Source: Morinoia aosen
Lineage: Eukaryota > Arthropoda > Malacostraca > Amphipoda > Talitridae
NCBI GenBank assembly: GCA_030386875.1
Contig: CM059559.1
Location: forward strand, 61,828,392 to 61,892,391
Length of the DNA: 64,000 nucleotides
Reading direction: 5' to 3'
Positions 22,309 to 33,531 of the stretch are shown in pieces. Both the position numbers and the translations under genes were made by a program. The notes below the pieces were generated by a model. That model was not told where the DNA came from and did no database searches. It saw only the letters and a list, made by a program, of their open reading frames with translations. Within the stretch, counting starts at the first letter, position 1; every line of letters starts with the position of its first letter.

Positions 22309-23121
22309 CAGTGGTACCTCGGTTCTCGACCGCCTCTATACTCGACCAAATCGGTTCTCGACCAAAATATTCGAGTAGAAAATGCTTCGGATCTCGAACA
22401 GATTTTCGGTACTCGACTAGCCGAGTCGACCCGAACGCGCTCCTCGGCCAGCGGGTAAGCGTCAGTTCGACTCTGACCGTGAGCGGAGTAAGAAGTACGC
22501 AGTTTGTTCGAGTACTGTATTTCTTTCCAGATTTAAACTTTTTCGTGTTGCTCTAGCCCTTAATTATGGGTCCAAAGAAAGACAGTGATAAGGGGAAGGC
22601 AAAGAGGAAAATAGTGAGGACCACTATTGAACTGAAGAAGGAAATCATATTGCAAAATGTGAAAGTGGTGTACGAGTGTCCGACCTCGCGTCGCAGTACG
22701 AAATTGCAAAATCGACCATTTCAACTATCTTGAAGCATAAGGAAGTGTTGAAGAAAGCTGATGTTGCAATGGGAGTGACAGGAATTAGAAAGCAAAGGCC
22801 TCAGATAATGGAAGAAATGGAGAAGTTGCTTCTTATCTTCATCAAGGAAAAGATGTTGGCAGGGGACAGCATTAGTGAAGCTCTCATCTGCGAAAAAGCT
22901 CTTCAAATTTACTAATCGTTATCATGTACTGCTTGTGCACATTTACGTCTTCATTGTTGTTTAGATACACGTTTTTTTATATTTTTAGGTATTTTCTTGA
23001 GGGTAAGAACGGATTATGGTTGCCATTATTTCTCAAGATAAAATTAGTTTCGGTTCTCGAACAAATCGGTTCTCGACCACCACCTCAGAACGGATTATGG
23101 TCGAGTACCGAGGTACCACTG
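22309..23121 (+). mobile_element. Internally deleted pogo/Tigger-like transposon
   Basis: Ends CAGTGGTACCTCGGTTCTCG and the complement of CGAGTACCGAGGTACCACTG form the inverted repeats, flanked by TA (22307-22308, 23122-23123). CAG-GGTACCTCG ends are typical of Tigger elements. GGTTCTCGACC and related blocks recur several times next to both ends. Only the N-terminal part of the transposase remains (22566-22915); the DDE domain is deleted, making it an 813-bp non-autonomous derivative. Confidence 0.8.
22566..22915 (+). pseudogene. Tigger-like (CENP-B-type) transposase, N-terminal fragment
   Basis: Begins MGPKKDSDKGKAKRKIVRTT and ELKKEII, then a one-base deletion near 22648 shifts the frame; after it the protein continues CESGVRVSDLASQYEIAKST and ISTILKHKE. 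This is the helix-turn-helix start of the CENP-B/Tigger DNA-binding region, followed by the second motif (QRPQIMEEMEKLLLIFI and GDSISEALICEKA). The fragment stops at a TAA after ALQIY, before the nuclease domain. It would bind element ends but cannot cleave. Confidence 0.75.
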
Positions 23122-23125
23122 TATG

Positions 23126-23144
23126 TATATATATATATATATAT
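23126..23144. repeat. (TA)n microsatellite
   Basis: A short run of alternating TA directly beyond the Tigger right end and its TA duplication. Confidence 0.8.
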
Positions 23145-23217
23145 TCAAAAATGGTCAGTGGAATACTATGAAGACTGCTGCTTGTGAGGTTCCTTCGGTC
23201 GATGGCAAGAAATGGTC

Positions 23218-23339
23218 GAAAAATCCTCGTTAGCTTCCAAACCAAAAGGCATTTAAACGAGTCATCGAAAATGCCACAAGGAACGTGGCGAAGACTCGTT
23301 AAAATGCCTTTTGATTTGGCACCTTACGAGGATTTTTTG
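23218..23339. repeat. Short foldback hairpin
   Basis: Arms of about 45 bp (AAAATCCTCGT...CATTTAAACGAGTC and the complement GACTCGTTAAAATG...ACGAGGATTTT) flank a loop of about 30 bases. No coding content; a small MITE or foldback remnant is the simplest reading. Confidence 0.55.
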
Positions 23340-24535
23340 GGTAGAACTTTGTTCCAAAGACCCTCTTCACTGCTGCAGTGTACTTGACTTCTCCATCTTA
23401 AGAAAGATGAATTTCGATTCTTCGACAGGGAAGAGAGAATCTTTCTTGAAACTGAACTTCCATGGTGTGCAGAGGCAGCCATTTTCAAAGTCGAGTTGTA
23501 TTAAATGACACAAAGACAGCCGCATATTTCATGCATTCGGTATCATATCTACGGAATAATAAAACCTCCCAATGTAGAAAGCTGGAAAAACGTTGGTGAT
23601 GTTAGTTTTTAATCAAGTTCGCCTGATTTTGTACTATTCAAAGTTGTCCAGGCATGTTTGATTACCCAGTAGCTATTAAATATTAAATTAACCGGTTGAA
23701 AATTATTCTCATGTACCCTACATGTTTTTGTCTTGTTTGAATTCGTATGAACTTTGATGAGCAAAATGGCCGAGCGTACTGTGCAGATATCCTCCACTCT
23801 CTCTGTTGAGCATATCACCGTGGGCCAGGCCACCATAAGCATCGTTCCAGCATGGGTCAGGCGCTCGAACTAAAGTGAGGGCGTGTGGCTGGATAGCTAC
23901 TACTAATAGAGTTGCGCTCCCGATAATTCCCTTCCATCTTCAAATCCAATCAAAATCTTTGAAATTCTCTAAATTTCTATACCTCCCTACACAATCAATT
24001 GTGAGTTTCTCGGTGTCGTTGTCTTCGAGGAGTCCTCGGTGGTTAAAATTATAATCAAGACGATGATAATGGTGGTGACAGAATGGGGATAGGTACTGGT
24101 GAGGCGCCGCTGTTGTGTCTTCTGTGGTAGCACTTTATGTCTAGCGGAATAATCAGAACGAAAGGACAAGCCTACCTTTATTATTTGTGAATGTTAATTG
24201 AAATTAATTATCTGTGACAACTGTTACCCGTTTTCTTGTATTGGTGGTGTTAATTATTACCCAAAAGAGATCCTAAGAGGTCCCGAAAGAGATTATTACC
24301 GGTTGTGACTCCGTGCAATGAGAACGTTCCTTGCTTTTGCTCCGAAAGAAAGTGCCTTAATGGGTTAGAAACCATGAATATCTAACCTAAATGAGTACCC
24401 ACTCTCACCATGAGGATCAAAATTTTAATTAAACATACTATAATCAAAATTCTCAAACTTAAAATATAATATTCCCTCTGAAAATAGTGTTCAACCCTCA
24501 TCTTCACAAGAAACCCAGCTCCCTCAATCTTCAAA
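23340..24535. other. No recognisable gene
   Basis: Includes the probable 5' untranslated part of the LINE that follows (about 24400-24535). Nothing else recognised. Confidence 0.45.
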
Positions 24536-24850
24536 ATGGCGCCCAAAAACAAAAGACGCAGCAACTACAGTGAATCTAAGTCAAAGTTTAGGCCTTATCT
24601 TGATGTAAAAAACTTATCAAAAAACGGTAAGGAAGTGGTCTCTATTCTCACAGAACACTTCTACTCAGTAATGAAAAGATTTGAAAATGAAATAGCAAAA
24701 GTTCAAAATGAAATACGTAACTTTAAAACATTTTTTGAGACACTAACAAAGAACGAAACAAAGCACAATCAAATTTTTGACGACCAAAACAAGAAAATAA
24801 ATAGCCAAGTCTCCCGTCTAGATCGCTTAGAAAAAAATGATGAGCGTTAA
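24536..24850 (+). pseudogene. LINE ORF1-like coiled-coil fragment
   Basis: Starts MAPKNKRRSN with a basic N-terminus, then a heptad-like stretch rich in E, K, F and N (VMKRFENEIAKVQNEIRN and onward through QVSRLDRLEKND). ORF1 proteins of CR1/Jockey-type LINEs are often coiled-coil RNA-binding proteins. A stop at 24850 cuts it at about 104 residues; downstream sequence to about 25200 continues with frameshifted possible remnants that I could not read reliably. Position before the endonuclease and good start context support the call; sequence alone is not family-specific. Confidence 0.45.
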
Positions 24851-25921
24851 GAGATAGATATCAGGAAGTGCAGCCTCGTTCTTTATAGGGAACAGCCGCG
24901 TTCATGTGCAGACGAAGACTGTAAAGAAACAGTTCGAAAACTCCTGAAGAACAAACATCAACATCGACCTCTGTGACACTGATATCACGACAGCTAACAG
25001 AATGGGGAAAAACCTGCAACTGGAAACGAGGATCGAAAAAACATTGCTTTCTAACAAAAGCATTATAACAAGAAACGCGAGATTTTAATCGCTTGCCGTG
25101 TGTGAAAACCAAAGTTCTGCATAAATTCCCAAAAAGTCTGGATGGAAACAGTGTCTTCGCTTCTATCCCTGGAAAACCTGATTCAAAACGTCCTTAGATC
25201 AGCACGCCTGATGAGCTCGATCAATATCTGATGCATCAATTGGGCATGTCATCGAAACAGGTTCTGGGTGATTAGTATTCTACTGACCGGTAGCCAAACT
25301 TCATATCTCTTATACTGCCACAGAAATGATCCAGAAATGCTAGAATCGCCTTTCCGCATTTCCCAGAACATTTTACGTTAGACATCCCTTTCATTTCTAC
25401 CTTGTTCACTCTCCCGCCTTATTTATATATGAATTAGCTAGTTAGATTATTATTTGCGTGTAACCTTTGTTACTAACCTCCAAAAATCAATGTCGGCCCT
25501 AATAAGATATCATGTCACTGTCGCCTCAATTTAATAATTTTATACATCTTTAGTTACATTTTTGCGGATAATACCAGATGTATGTGAACTTTGCAACAAG
25601 ACCTTCAGAAATTTGAACTTCCCACTGTTGTAACTATTTTAAGAGCAATTTATTAACTCCAATATTGTTGCTCACAGACTGAGTGCGTGTTCTCCTTACG
25701 ATATCACGCTAGATTTTCTCTTTTCTCTCTTCTTAAGCTATTTTTAGATACGAATATTTATATTTTTTTCTTAACTTTGTATTTCATTTTGTACGTTGTA
25801 TATTACTTACTGCTTATTAATTTTAAAAGATTGACGACCATGTTGTATTCGATGAAATTACCCAGATCTCAATCGTTTGAACAGACTATATCCAAACCTA
25901 AACGAAAATATAAACTGCGAA

Positions 25922-26915
25922 TATACTAATATATCTAAATTCAACGAATCGATGCGAACAACTCGCAATGATTTGTTGCTGCTGTGTTGGAACTGTAGGT
26001 CACGCTATCCAAAAATGGAAGAGATACAATGTACTATAACTGAACTGAACTGTAACTTTGACGTGCTTAGCTTCACCGAAAGCTGGCTAGATGACTCAAC
26101 TGAAGACATGATTCAAATGGAAAACTATCATGGCCACCATTCACTACGCAATAATAATAAGCGTGGTGACGGCATCAGTACGAACATTTATAAACACATA
26201 GACTCGAGACTCATAGCAAGTGCAAGTATGACTCGGGATCATATTGCCACTGTTCGTAGAACTGACTAAAAATGATGAAAGAATTATGCTTGGAACAGTA
26301 TATACGCCTCCAACAGCTTGTCCTGTATCTTTCCTGAATGAGCTCAATCGTATTATGTCGCGGTTCAACAGGTCTTTATACAATGACATAATAATCTGCG
26401 GTGACTTCACTTACGATCTGTGAAACATGAAAGCTGTGAACTAATCTCAAATTCCTAAGTGTTTTTAAATTTAAATCTTTCCTTCTGATTATCACAAAGC
26501 CCACACGGATATCCTCAGAATCTGGTTACGCTGCTCGACAGTTTCTTTGACAGATCGAACTTATTATCTAATTGGAATAATTACTTTCGACTTATCAGAT
26601 CATTTTCCCATTTTCCTTATTAAAGAAAGTGTCTATGTCACTTGCACCATACCACAGGCTGAAACTGACTCATATCGTAACGTAAACGAATCACATTTAG
26701 GGGAAATGCGCACCGTTCTAGAAAAATTAAGGCCAATATTGCACATCTCTCAACAGAACAATAATGCAACGAACATTGATGAAGCAATACTGAACTTAAC
26801 TGAAATTATAATGACCGCATATATTCAGTGTTGCCCAATTGTAACTCGCACCATAACGCCGAAAAATAGACAAAAGCCCTGGATTACTGAAGACGTCCTG
26901 ATATATACTACCTAG
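25922..26915 (+). pseudogene. LINE apurinic-type endonuclease, frameshifted
   Basis: The frame reads LLLLCWNCRSRYPKMEEIQ, then FDVLSFTESWLDD (the catalytic TE-WL motif) and later a KRGDGISTNIY stretch (normally KGGG). Near 26255 a frameshift occurs; the next frame gives RIMLGTVYTPPT and NDIIICGDFTYDL, where intact enzymes have GDFN. After another break SDHFPIFLI (26595 onward) supplies the catalytic SDH motif. These are the standard APE endonuclease landmarks that nick target DNA. The enzyme is inactivated by at least two frameshifts and a stop. Confidence 0.7.
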
Positions 26916-27129
26916 CCCTCCTTTACAAATGGCGAATATCTAGAGATATGTGTAACAGATTCAGGAAATGTGTGACGAACCAAATAAGGACTTCGATAAA
27001 AACTACTTTACTCTCAAATTTACTCAGTTTAAAACTGAAATTAAAAAAATTATTACCAGCTTAATTCTTCCTATAAACCGAACAATGCTGCTAAGAAAAC
27101 GATTGAGTCTATTCTTCAAGATAATGTAA

Positions 27130-27503
27130 AATACCATGAGAAGAAAGGTATTGCTGATCTTTTTAACAATTTTTTCGTAAACTTAGGGAAAAATATAGCT
27201 GATAGTATTCCAAGTGAACCTACTGTTCACTGGGAATATATGGATCATGTTCGTGAACACTCTTCTTTATTCTTTACGCCTACCAACTCTTCCGATGTAA
27301 TTGCGTGCATAAACAACCTGAAAAATAAGTCGAGGGGATAACAAGCGTTTTCGACTAAAGTACTTAAAGTTATAGCTAATATTATAGTTATAACTCATAT
27401 TCAATATTATTAAAGTTATAGCTCATATTCAATATTATTAACCAGCCTCTCTCTCTAGGCACTTTCACGAACTCTCTCAAAGTTGCTACAGTAACCCCTA
27501 TTT
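27130..27503 (+). pseudogene. LINE reverse transcriptase, N-terminal part
   Basis: Reads GIADLFNNFFVNLGKNIADS and, after a variable stretch, IACINNLKNKS and a run to SLGTFTNSLKVATVTPIFKE. 'A-VTPIFK' is the hallmark just before the first RT fingers motif of CR1/Jockey-like LINEs. A small local duplication (TAGCTCATATTCAATATTATT, 27380-27440) disrupts it, and the frame is cut at 27504 by the TTAA-flanked insertion. Confidence 0.65.
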
Positions 27504-27507
27504 TTAA

Positions 27508-28647
27508 GGAGATCGTCTCACTTTTTCAACTTTTTTCGTCCGATTCGTTTGAAAATTTGCCAGTATATGTATTTTGTGATAGTAAACCTCTTTTACTCGT
27601 GTCATTTTTTCGATTTAAGTGTTAGTTTTATTTTGAGAAAAATTAGTTTTTTGGTATTTTTTATGGATATTCCAAAACGAGACTCGTCATCGAGTTTTGA
27701 TGCTAGAACAAAACCAAAAGACAGTTTTAGAATCCTTGAAACATTTATAACAAACTCTCACGGGCATATTTTCAAATTCAAATTTTTTCTATTTTTTTCA
27801 ATTTTTTTAAAATTTCTAAAAACAACAGTGTAATTTTTTGGGTTTAGAACTGTGTGTTTTTTTTCGAAAATTTGAATTTGAAAAAAAAACCGTGAGAGTT
27901 TGTTAGGAATGTTCCAAGGATTCTAAAACTGTCTTTGGTTTTGTTCTAGCATCAAAACTCGAGGACTAGTCCCATTTTGAATGTTGAAAGTTAGAAGTGT
28001 TGGGTATAAGCAAAAAACGAAATTTTTTGTTGAAGTGTAATATAATGAACAATTTATGTAATTGAATGCAGTTTTATTTTTATTTCGATAATTTCCGTAC
28101 ATAACTTCATATTCAGAGTGTGAATTGTGATTTCCAAACCCAAAAAAAAAACAATTTTTTTTGTTTATTTTCAAAAATTTGAAATTTTTTATTTTCAGTT
28201 TGATTTTCATGAAATTTGAATATGATATGTAACCTTTGAAAAGAAACAATATTTATTCCATCAATTTTTTTGATTTAGGCCTTAGTTTTTGAAAAAAATT
28301 TGACATATTGGTTTTTAGGTATTGATATTTCACTGGTATTGATATTTCAAAATGGGACTCGTCATCGAGATTTGATGCTAGAACAAAAACAAAGACAGTT
28401 TTATAATCCTTGGAGCATTTCTAACAAACTCACATGTGCTTTTTTTCATTCCCCATTTGTTCTCATTTTATATGGGGTTGAAATGGGCTCAAAATTAAAG
28501 ATTTTGGTCCCCTTACCCCCCTGGGGGGGATCTATTGTCCGTAGCGCCATAAAATTTTAGGACCGAATAGTCCACCACCTAAGGGTCCTTTTCCAACAAA
28601 AACATGAAAAATGACCATCTGAGCGGCAGGGGCCTGGGACGATCTCC
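27508..28647 (-). mobile_element. TTAA-flanked non-coding DNA element, copy A
   Basis: Begins GGAGATCGTCTCA and ends, in complement, GGAGATCGTCCCAGGCCCC; flanked by TTAA (27504-27507) and TTGA (28648-28651). The surrounding LINE reads through if it is removed, which fixes the borders. Its right half (GCAGGGGCC, AAAGGACCCTTAGG in complement, CTAAAATTTTATGG, AAAGACAGTTTT) matches copy B at 33532-34606 in the opposite orientation. No transposase found. TTAA targets are used by piggyBac and Kolobok elements; the superfamily is unresolved. Confidence 0.65.
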
Positions 28648-28651
28648 TTGA

Positions 28652-29290
28652 AAGTGCTGAAAAAATTTGCGTAAACAATTATAGACTTATCTTTGTGCTA
28701 CCAACAGTTAGCAAAATGTTCGAGGAAATTGTGTATAAAAAGTGTATTCGTATATTGAACAAAAATAATTTCTCTATGATAAAGAATTTGGTTTTCGCTC
28801 TAGAAAATCAACAACACATGCTATATTAAATCATGTATAATACCATTACTCTAATATAGATAAGGAAATCTGGTTTTCTGCGTATTTTTGACTTTCAAAA
28901 AGCACTCGATTTTGTGGACAATAACATATCACTTTAGAAACTTCACTGTTACGGGATTCGAGGAGTTGCTCGTGATTGGTTCAGCGCACACCTAGCAAAT
29001 CGGAAGCAATACGTTATCATTGACAATGCAAAATCGGATCTACAAACAATTAGCCATGGAGTTCCACAAGGATCTGTCTTTGGGCCTATCCTATTTTTAA
29101 TTTTTATCTTCGATATTGTTAAATCTACATCATTTTTCAAATTCATACTTTTTGCCGATGACAGCACGTTTTCGACTGTCCTTCCAAACCAAAATCCTGC
29201 TCTAATTACAGAGAGTATAAATAACGAATTTCGTTAGGTTTCCTTGTGGCTTAAATCTAATGAAATACGCCTTAACACTTTCCACGCGTA
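28652..29290 (+). pseudogene. LINE reverse transcriptase, core
   Basis: Fragments in shifting frames read NNYRLIFVLPTVSKMFEEIV, then GIRGVARDWFSAHLANRKQY, a SHGVPQGSVFGPILFLIFI block (the conserved GVPQGS motif) and FILFADDSTF, the catalytic F-ADD site. These are the fingers and palm of a CR1/Jockey-type RT that would copy LINE RNA at a nicked target. Several stops occur between about 28780 and 28940. It continues VSLWLKSNEIRLN and then loses similarity near 29285, before the DD41D insertion at 29567. Confidence 0.75.
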
Positions 29291-30343
29291 TTGGGCTACA
29301 TGTTTACCATTCGGTAAATTACCCATTCTTTTGCCTCTATAAATGAATGACATTTCCTCTGATTCGCAATCGTTTTTTAAAAATAACTGTTATCATATAA
29401 AGGGAAATGTAATCGTACAATTACATTTGAACATTTATTAGGAATGATAAAAATGTATTCGAACAGTGAAGTAGATTTCCCAATTATACTAGGTGCAACT
29501 TAACCAAACCAACCGCTAACAACCGCGGAAACGCGGTGAACGCGTTAGTATCGATAATACAAAATACAGGGTGTCCGACACTTTTGTTGCCAAACTTTAA
29601 CATAAATTAGCGATCGTCGAAATGAACACTTTTTATTCTATCAAGGTATGGTCTAAAATGATTAGTTAAAGAGTTACAAGGACTTTAAGTTGGATAGTTA
29701 TTAAAAATAATTCGAACACTCTCTTGCGGAGAAGAATCCAAGGCGGTAAACTGTGGCACATCAATGGCAAGGATACGAAATGAGAAGTTAGGCAAGTATG
29801 TGGAACATTTATTATTATTAATTAGCATTAACTTTTTAATGTTTTGATAAGGAAAAAGCATTTTCGACTGTAATTATTATGAGCAAAACAAACGAAACCG
29901 TAAACTAGGTTACATGTTTACAAAAATAGTTCAAAATGCCGCCCATTTGTTTCGATGTAGGCGTTCAAACGCCTCTCCAATGATTGGCGCACGCGAGCAA
30001 AGACACCAGGAGTTTCACGAATCCTTTCAGAGGCTTCAACAATCCTACCCATCAGGTTCTCTTCGGATTGAATCGGTGTTTCATACACTAAACGTTTCAT
30101 ATGCCCCCAGAAAAAGTAATCTAGGGGCGTAATATCAGGAGATCTTGGTGGCCACGCGAAGGGACCGCCACGGCCTATATAGCGATTGGGGTATCGGGCA
30201 TCCAATAATAGCCTAACAGCAACCGCAAAGTGTGCAGGAGCGCCATCATGTTGAAAATACATTCCTCTGATGTCAGCTATAGGTACATTTTCCAGTAGTT
30301 CTGGCAATACTTCATTAAGAAAAATGTAATAGGTACGTCCATT

Positions 30344-31512
30344 TATTACGATATATGATCTATATTCATATCAGGTGATATTTTTTTCATATTACATGAT
30401 ATTTTTCTTTGGCTAAATTCCGTGAAGCTACAACGTATTTAAGAAATGTAAACATTCTGCTGGGCTACAAACATTAGAGTGTGTAGGATGTGGGGTGTGG
30501 ATCAACGCAGCGCCGCGAAGTGTTCTCATATTTCGAAGGGACAAGAGGATGGCCATAAATATCTGTCGAGCTCAAGTGGTCAGCGTTTCGCCCAAACTTG
30601 CTAAGGCTCAGGCATCCACAAACACACAGCCTTTCACACAAACACAAATCTCAGCTACACACACACACACACACACACACAAAACACACATGGGAGCTCA
30701 CACACACAACTTACGGGTAGGCGTGAGTACGAGCCCGCTTCAAACAAGCGAGGGTGAGCTTCGAGGAGGTAGGGGCTGGCTCATGTAGACGACCGCGTCT
30801 ACCTCTACCAATGAGAATCAAGGAGTAGAGTAGGCAAGGAGGTGTGTCAGAGAACGCACCAATTAGAAGTCGAGTCGTCAGGGACAAGGAACAACTTCAC
30901 CAATCAAAGAGAAGGACTGACTTTGAAACGGCGAGAAACCGAGATGATTCGAGAACATTCTGGAAGGAAACAAGAGAGGAACTTATAAGGAGCTGACAAG
31001 AGAAAACAGGGAGGATTTCACTTGGTTAGACGAGGAGAGACGGTCTTTTGGTGAACGGACCGGGGATCCGGCTGCCGCCGTCAAGAAATTCTGTCTAGCT
31101 CTGAATTAAGCAATCGTTCGCTGGCGTTCATTGATTTTCAAACTTGTAGCTCTCATGATGTGTATCATGTTGGGCCAGAATAAGTTGGACTATTCAGTAC
31201 GGCACGAGCATCTTGCGTTAGTGCACTGGTGCACATTTTCACTATTGCATTCAAATATTTCCCTGCGGTTTTTTTTCCACGTGTTCATCACAAAAAATAA
31301 ATGTGTTTAATCTTTCAAAGTTTGTCATTTTCCCCATGCTAGTTAACTAGCTATTCGCGAAGTACACACCAAGTAAACACACTGTTGATTTCCTACCTTT
31401 TCTGTCCAACGCTCTTACTGTGTATTTCATATATTTATTTTCTCTTTCCTTTGACTGTCGGGGGTTTAAATTCCCTCTTCGATACGTGCTTAACCAGCAT
31501 TGTATCGTGACA
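30344..31512. mobile_element. Probable solo LTR inside DD41D element 2
   Basis: A 1169-bp non-coding insert splits the transposase. It begins TATTACGATA and ends TATCGTGACA, a 10-bp imperfect inverted pair as in LTR ends (TG...CA with the first G mutated). CATT lies on both sides (30340-30343, 31513-31516). A TTATAAGG stretch near 30980 could be a TATA box. No partner LTR or coding sequence exists here. An alternative is an unclassified DNA insert with a CATTTA duplication. Confidence 0.4.
30657..30681. repeat. (CA)n microsatellite
   Basis: Twelve uninterrupted AC dinucleotides inside the solo-LTR-like insert, with further CACACA clusters on both sides (30619-30710). Confidence 0.85.
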
Positions 31513-32392
31513 CATTTAGTCTCTCTGGTAAGATGTATGGCCCAAATCAGATGGTCACCAAGAATTCCTGCCCAAACATTTACGGCGAATCTAACCTGAT
31601 ATCGACATTGTCTTGTAGCATGTGGATTGATGCCAGACCACATGTGCAGGTTATGGAGATTGAGTATTCCTTCTTGAGTAAATGACGCTTCGTCTGTGAA
31701 TAAGACTCGTGATGGGAAACGAGGTCGTTGATCTGTTTTCGGTTGAAACCACCTCGCAAATTCAATACGACGTTCGAAATCTTCACCGTGCAATTCCTGC
31801 ACACGCTGAAAGTGAAATGGATGTTGACCACTGTTGTGTAGTACTTGCCACACAATAGTTTTGCTTAAATGTAAAGCAGGTGCACAAGAACGAGTGATTG
31901 AAGTAGGATTGTTACGAAAATATTCTAAGACATCTTCTACCTTGTCTGGATCTGCTACTCTCCTTTGGCGTCTTCCTTCAGGTCGTGGTCTGTGAAATGA
32001 TCCGTATTCACGTAATCTCCGGTGTATGACTGTGAATGTTTGACGCGATGGAACATGTCTGTTAGGATGCCTTTTTGCATAAATTCGAACAGCCTCCCTA
32101 GAATGTCCATTTGCTGCTCCATACAGTAGGTTCACATCCGCTAATTCAGCATTGGATACTCCCTCCATTGTCGGTGATACATTTGCAGCCGAAGAAGTAC
32201 TACCAGTAAACAAACTAATCTTTGTTGTTGATGTCGAGGAGCACTCAGAATATCGGATGAAAAGTAACTTCACGGATTTTTAACTTTTTAACTAAGAATT
32301 TTAGACCATACCTTAATAGAATAAAAAGTGTTCATTTCGACGATCGCAAACTTATGTTAAAGTTTGGCAACAAAAGTGTCGGACACATTGTA

Positions 32393-33090
32393 TACTGCAT
32401 TCTGATGCAAGAAAAATATATCTCTTCCACATATTAAAATTGGTGAAGGTGCAATCGAAGAACCCAACTCATGTAAGTCCCTGGGCATCCTAATATGTAG
32501 ATAAACATCTGACCTTCGAAGAGCCCATTGCTTATATTAGTACTAAGTTATCCAAGTCCGTCGGAATCCTCCATAAATTGAAAAAATTACTGTCTGAAGA
32601 AGCTTTGCAAATACTTTACCGAACGCTCATATCACCACACTTACAACACAGAATAGAAGCATGACACGGAATTGATAAAAATAAAATCATCATAAAACAA
32701 TTCATTTTTTACTCAGCAAAAAAAGAGCTATCAGAGCGGTAAAGAAACTAGAATATAATTTTCACACAAATGATTCATTAAAAAGTTACAAACAATTAGA
32801 CTTTCGGATCGCTACAAACTCTCCATATGTAGTTTCATGCATAGAACATTGACCAATAATAGCAAGAAAAACTGGTCATCACGACCATTTAACCCGTAAT
32901 AGAAGTAACTTCATGCTTCCTCATTATTCAGAAGCTCGATCATAGCACAGTATCCTCTTCGTAAGAATTAAAACTTGCAACTCAATCGCTGCTGCGATCC
33001 GTGAAAGCAATTCTTACAAAGTATTCGATATAATCTTGTATCTCATTTCCTATCAGAAAACTAGTGATGTAAGATAACCAAGTCAAATCT
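32393..33090 (+). pseudogene. LINE reverse transcriptase, C-terminal part
   Basis: Resumes after the DD41D element. Readable pieces across frames: GEGAIEEPNSCKSLGILI, a KLKKLLSEEALQILYRTLIS stretch, HTNDSFKSYKQL, the RNRSNFMLPHY piece and a last block with KTCNSIAAAIRES. 'YHH-T-IEAW', 'TRN---PPY' and 'WNSIP--IR' type motifs are the normal tail of CR1/Jockey-like proteins. Stops and shifts are frequent. The element's 3' end is not clearly marked; no poly-A or short tandem tail was recognised before 33500. Confidence 0.6.
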
Positions 33091-33531
33091 TTTGTCCTAC
33101 ATGACTAATCCTGATATGGTAATTTGCCATGATTGATGTCGTTGATCTTCAGTCTGTTCTTGAATCGTTTCTAGAATATACTGTTAACATCTAGCCCATA
33201 AACACAATTTGTAAAATGAAGCATCGATTATCGAGTTAACTAATTCATCGATCAGTCTAATGCGTAACTAGGTTAAGTGAATTAGGTTAAACATTATTGT
33301 ACACCTTAGAATAGCGTGGATGGTATGATGCCCTAGAAGTCGCTGAACTTATTCGGGCCCAACAGGTTGCTGAACTTGAATTTGACCATTGTACTAGACT
33401 TATGAAACAATCTTCTTCTGTATCGATTGTGATAAATGAAATTTTAAATTGTTTTAAATGGTTTGAAATCTCTGGACTGCATTGTTTGTGGGAAGGCAAG
33501 ATAGTTGCCGCTTGAAATTTATAACCTTTAA

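Larger units (their letters stand above)
29918..32168 (-). pseudogene. DD41D-type (DUF4817-like) transposase, split by insertion
   Basis: On the minus strand the protein starts MEGVSNAELADVNLLYGAAN and continues through the helix-turn-helix (TIVWQVLHNSGQHPFHFQRV) to LFTDEASFTQEG (first catalytic D) and FAVNVWAGILGDHLIW, ending at LTRET at the insertion (31512). After the insert it resumes NGRTYYIFLNEVLPELLE, then FQHDGAPAHF (second D) and WPPRSPDITPLDYFFW (third D). I count 41 residues between the last two aspartates. A one-base shift exists at the insertion joint. All three catalytic residues remain, but the gene is broken by the insert. Confidence 0.75.
29567..32390 (-). mobile_element. DD41D-type Tc1/mariner element 2, carrying a solo-LTR-like insert
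   Basis: Ends CAGGGTGTCCGACACTTTTG (left) and the complement of CAAAAGTGTCGGACACATTG (right), with inverted homology over about 110 bp (for example AACACTTTTTATTCTAT). TA flanks both sides (29565-29566, 32391-32392). The transposase is on the minus strand (29918-32168) and split by a 1.17-kb insertion (30344-31512). The element lies inside the LINE and so is younger than it; its terminal repeats have diverged, so it is older than the copy at 49124. Confidence 0.75.
24536..33100 (+). mobile_element. Broken CR1/Jockey-like LINE with nested insertions
   Basis: Pieces in order on one strand: ORF1-like coiled coil (24536-24850), apurinic-type endonuclease (25922-26915), RT start (27130-27503), RT core (28652-29290), RT thumb and C-terminal part (32393-33090). 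The protein is interrupted by a TTAA-flanked element (27508-28647) and by a DD41D element (29567-32390). At the first insertion the flanking frames join as ATVTPIFKE before it and AEKICVNNYR after it, as in intact LINEs. Many stops and frameshifts make it dead and older than both insertions. 29291-29564 matches no LINE segment. Confidence 0.7.

Noticed and set aside
27508-28647. Firm piggyBac assignment for the TTAA elements
   Set aside because: No transposase, and Kolobok elements also use TTAA.
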